From assembly GCA_013140405.1 (NCBI GenBank), contig JABFSV010000177.1, positions 1-5,613 on the forward strand: DNA of 5,613 nucleotides, in the 5' to 3' direction. Positions 5,347-5,613 of the stretch are shown here, piece by piece. Made by a program: the position numbers and the translations under genes. The DNA comes from Methyloglobulus sp. GTDB lineage: Bacteria; Pseudomonadota; Gammaproteobacteria; Methylococcales; Methylomonadaceae. The number at the start of each line of letters is the position of its first letter. Position 1 is the stretch's first letter. The notes beneath the pieces are model-generated. The model ran no database searches, had not been told where the DNA came from, and saw only the letters and a program-made list of their open reading frames with translations.

Positions 5347-5613
5347 ACTTGCCCTTCACTTTTGAAAGCAACTCCAAATGGATAGGTTCTTTAAACGTTA
5401 CTTTCATCCCTGTTCCTGCAGTAATGTTCGGGGGACTAATCAGTTCTGCCCACGCTTTGGTCTCTGCATAGCTGGTTTCAGGACTGACTATTAAATTGGA
5501 GGTATTTATTATAAGCTGCCGAACGCCTTCGCCCTTCGCCCTATTAATTGTCACTTTGCCGTTCAAGAGCAATTTCTTTCCATCACTGGTCAAAACACTG
5601 GTCGCGGCTGCAA
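5333..5613 (-). CDS. lptC: LPS export membrane protein LptC (5' end outside window)
   Basis: LptC is a bitopic inner-membrane protein whose periplasmic jellyroll receives lipopolysaccharide from LptB2FG and passes it to LptA. Only the C-terminal 92 residues are visible. The frame stays open to the window edge, so the gene starts beyond it; the first in-window start-like codon, a TTG at 5591-5593, is internal. The visible part has the beta-strand pattern of the fold (LLLNGKVTINRA, LIINTSNLIVSPETSYAETKAWAEL) and ends with GTGMKV and [13 protein letters not shown], a close match to the conserved LptC C terminus (LLSNVKGxYE type) that contacts LptA. The TM anchor is not in view. It overlaps lptA by 14 nt, indicating a compact operon. 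Confidence 0.93.
   Translation of the reverse strand, partial: AAATSVLTSDGKKLLLNGKVTINRAKGEGVRQLIINTSNLIVSPETSYAETKAWAELISPPNITAGTGMKVTFKEPIHLELLSKVKGKYETK

Noticed and set aside
5591..5593. TTG as an lptC start codon
   Set aside because: The frame remains open to the window edge and the preceding residues fit the middle of the LptC fold; a start here would remove the membrane anchor.

Overview
The window is chromosomal core sequence from a gammaproteobacterium. The evidence is the gene order lptC-lptA-lptB-rpoN-hpf-rapZ, which is the conserved 'rpoN operon' of that class, and proteins that align closely with Escherichia coli MinD/MinE, LptB, RpoN, HPF and RapZ as I remember them. The moderate GC content and a small winged-helix gene beside minE would fit a Methylococcales-type (methanotroph) genome, but that assignment is a low-confidence inference. 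I see no tRNA, rRNA, CRISPR, insertion sequence, prophage or other mobile element.

Layout. Positions 1-1239 on the + strand hold the 3' end of the division-site gene minD, the complete minE, and a 67-residue winged helix-turn-helix protein of unknown function. Positions 1240-1334 are a convergent intergenic region with an imperfect 13-bp hairpin, probably a terminator acting on both strands, and a second short inverted repeat. From 1335 to the end everything is on the - strand. In transcription order it is the 3' end of lptC (cut by the window edge), lptA, lptB, rpoN, hpf and rapZ. The lptC/lptA and lptA/lptB pairs overlap by 14 and 44 nt. The later genes are separated by 30, 48 and 66 nt, so one transcript is plausible.

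How the genes work together. MinD and MinE, with an upstream MinC not visible here, oscillate at the membrane and keep the division septum at midcell. LptC, LptA and LptB are parts of the lipopolysaccharide transport bridge: LptB is the cytoplasmic ATPase, LptC the inner-membrane anchor and LptA the periplasmic bridge. RpoN is sigma-54, HPF is the short ribosome-hibernation factor, and RapZ is the regulator that in enterics ties amino-sugar supply, and so envelope precursor synthesis, to small-RNA decay.

Most of the window is ordinary conserved sequence. The points worth a second look are: no ptsN between hpf and rapZ, and no npr/ptsO after rapZ; a perfect 10-bp inverted repeat where ptsN would normally sit; a RapZ without the basic C-terminal tail used for RNA binding in E. 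coli; the long lptA/lptB coding overlap; and poor ribosome-binding sites on rpoN and rapZ, each with a stem-loop just upstream. I found no convincing previously undescribed system.
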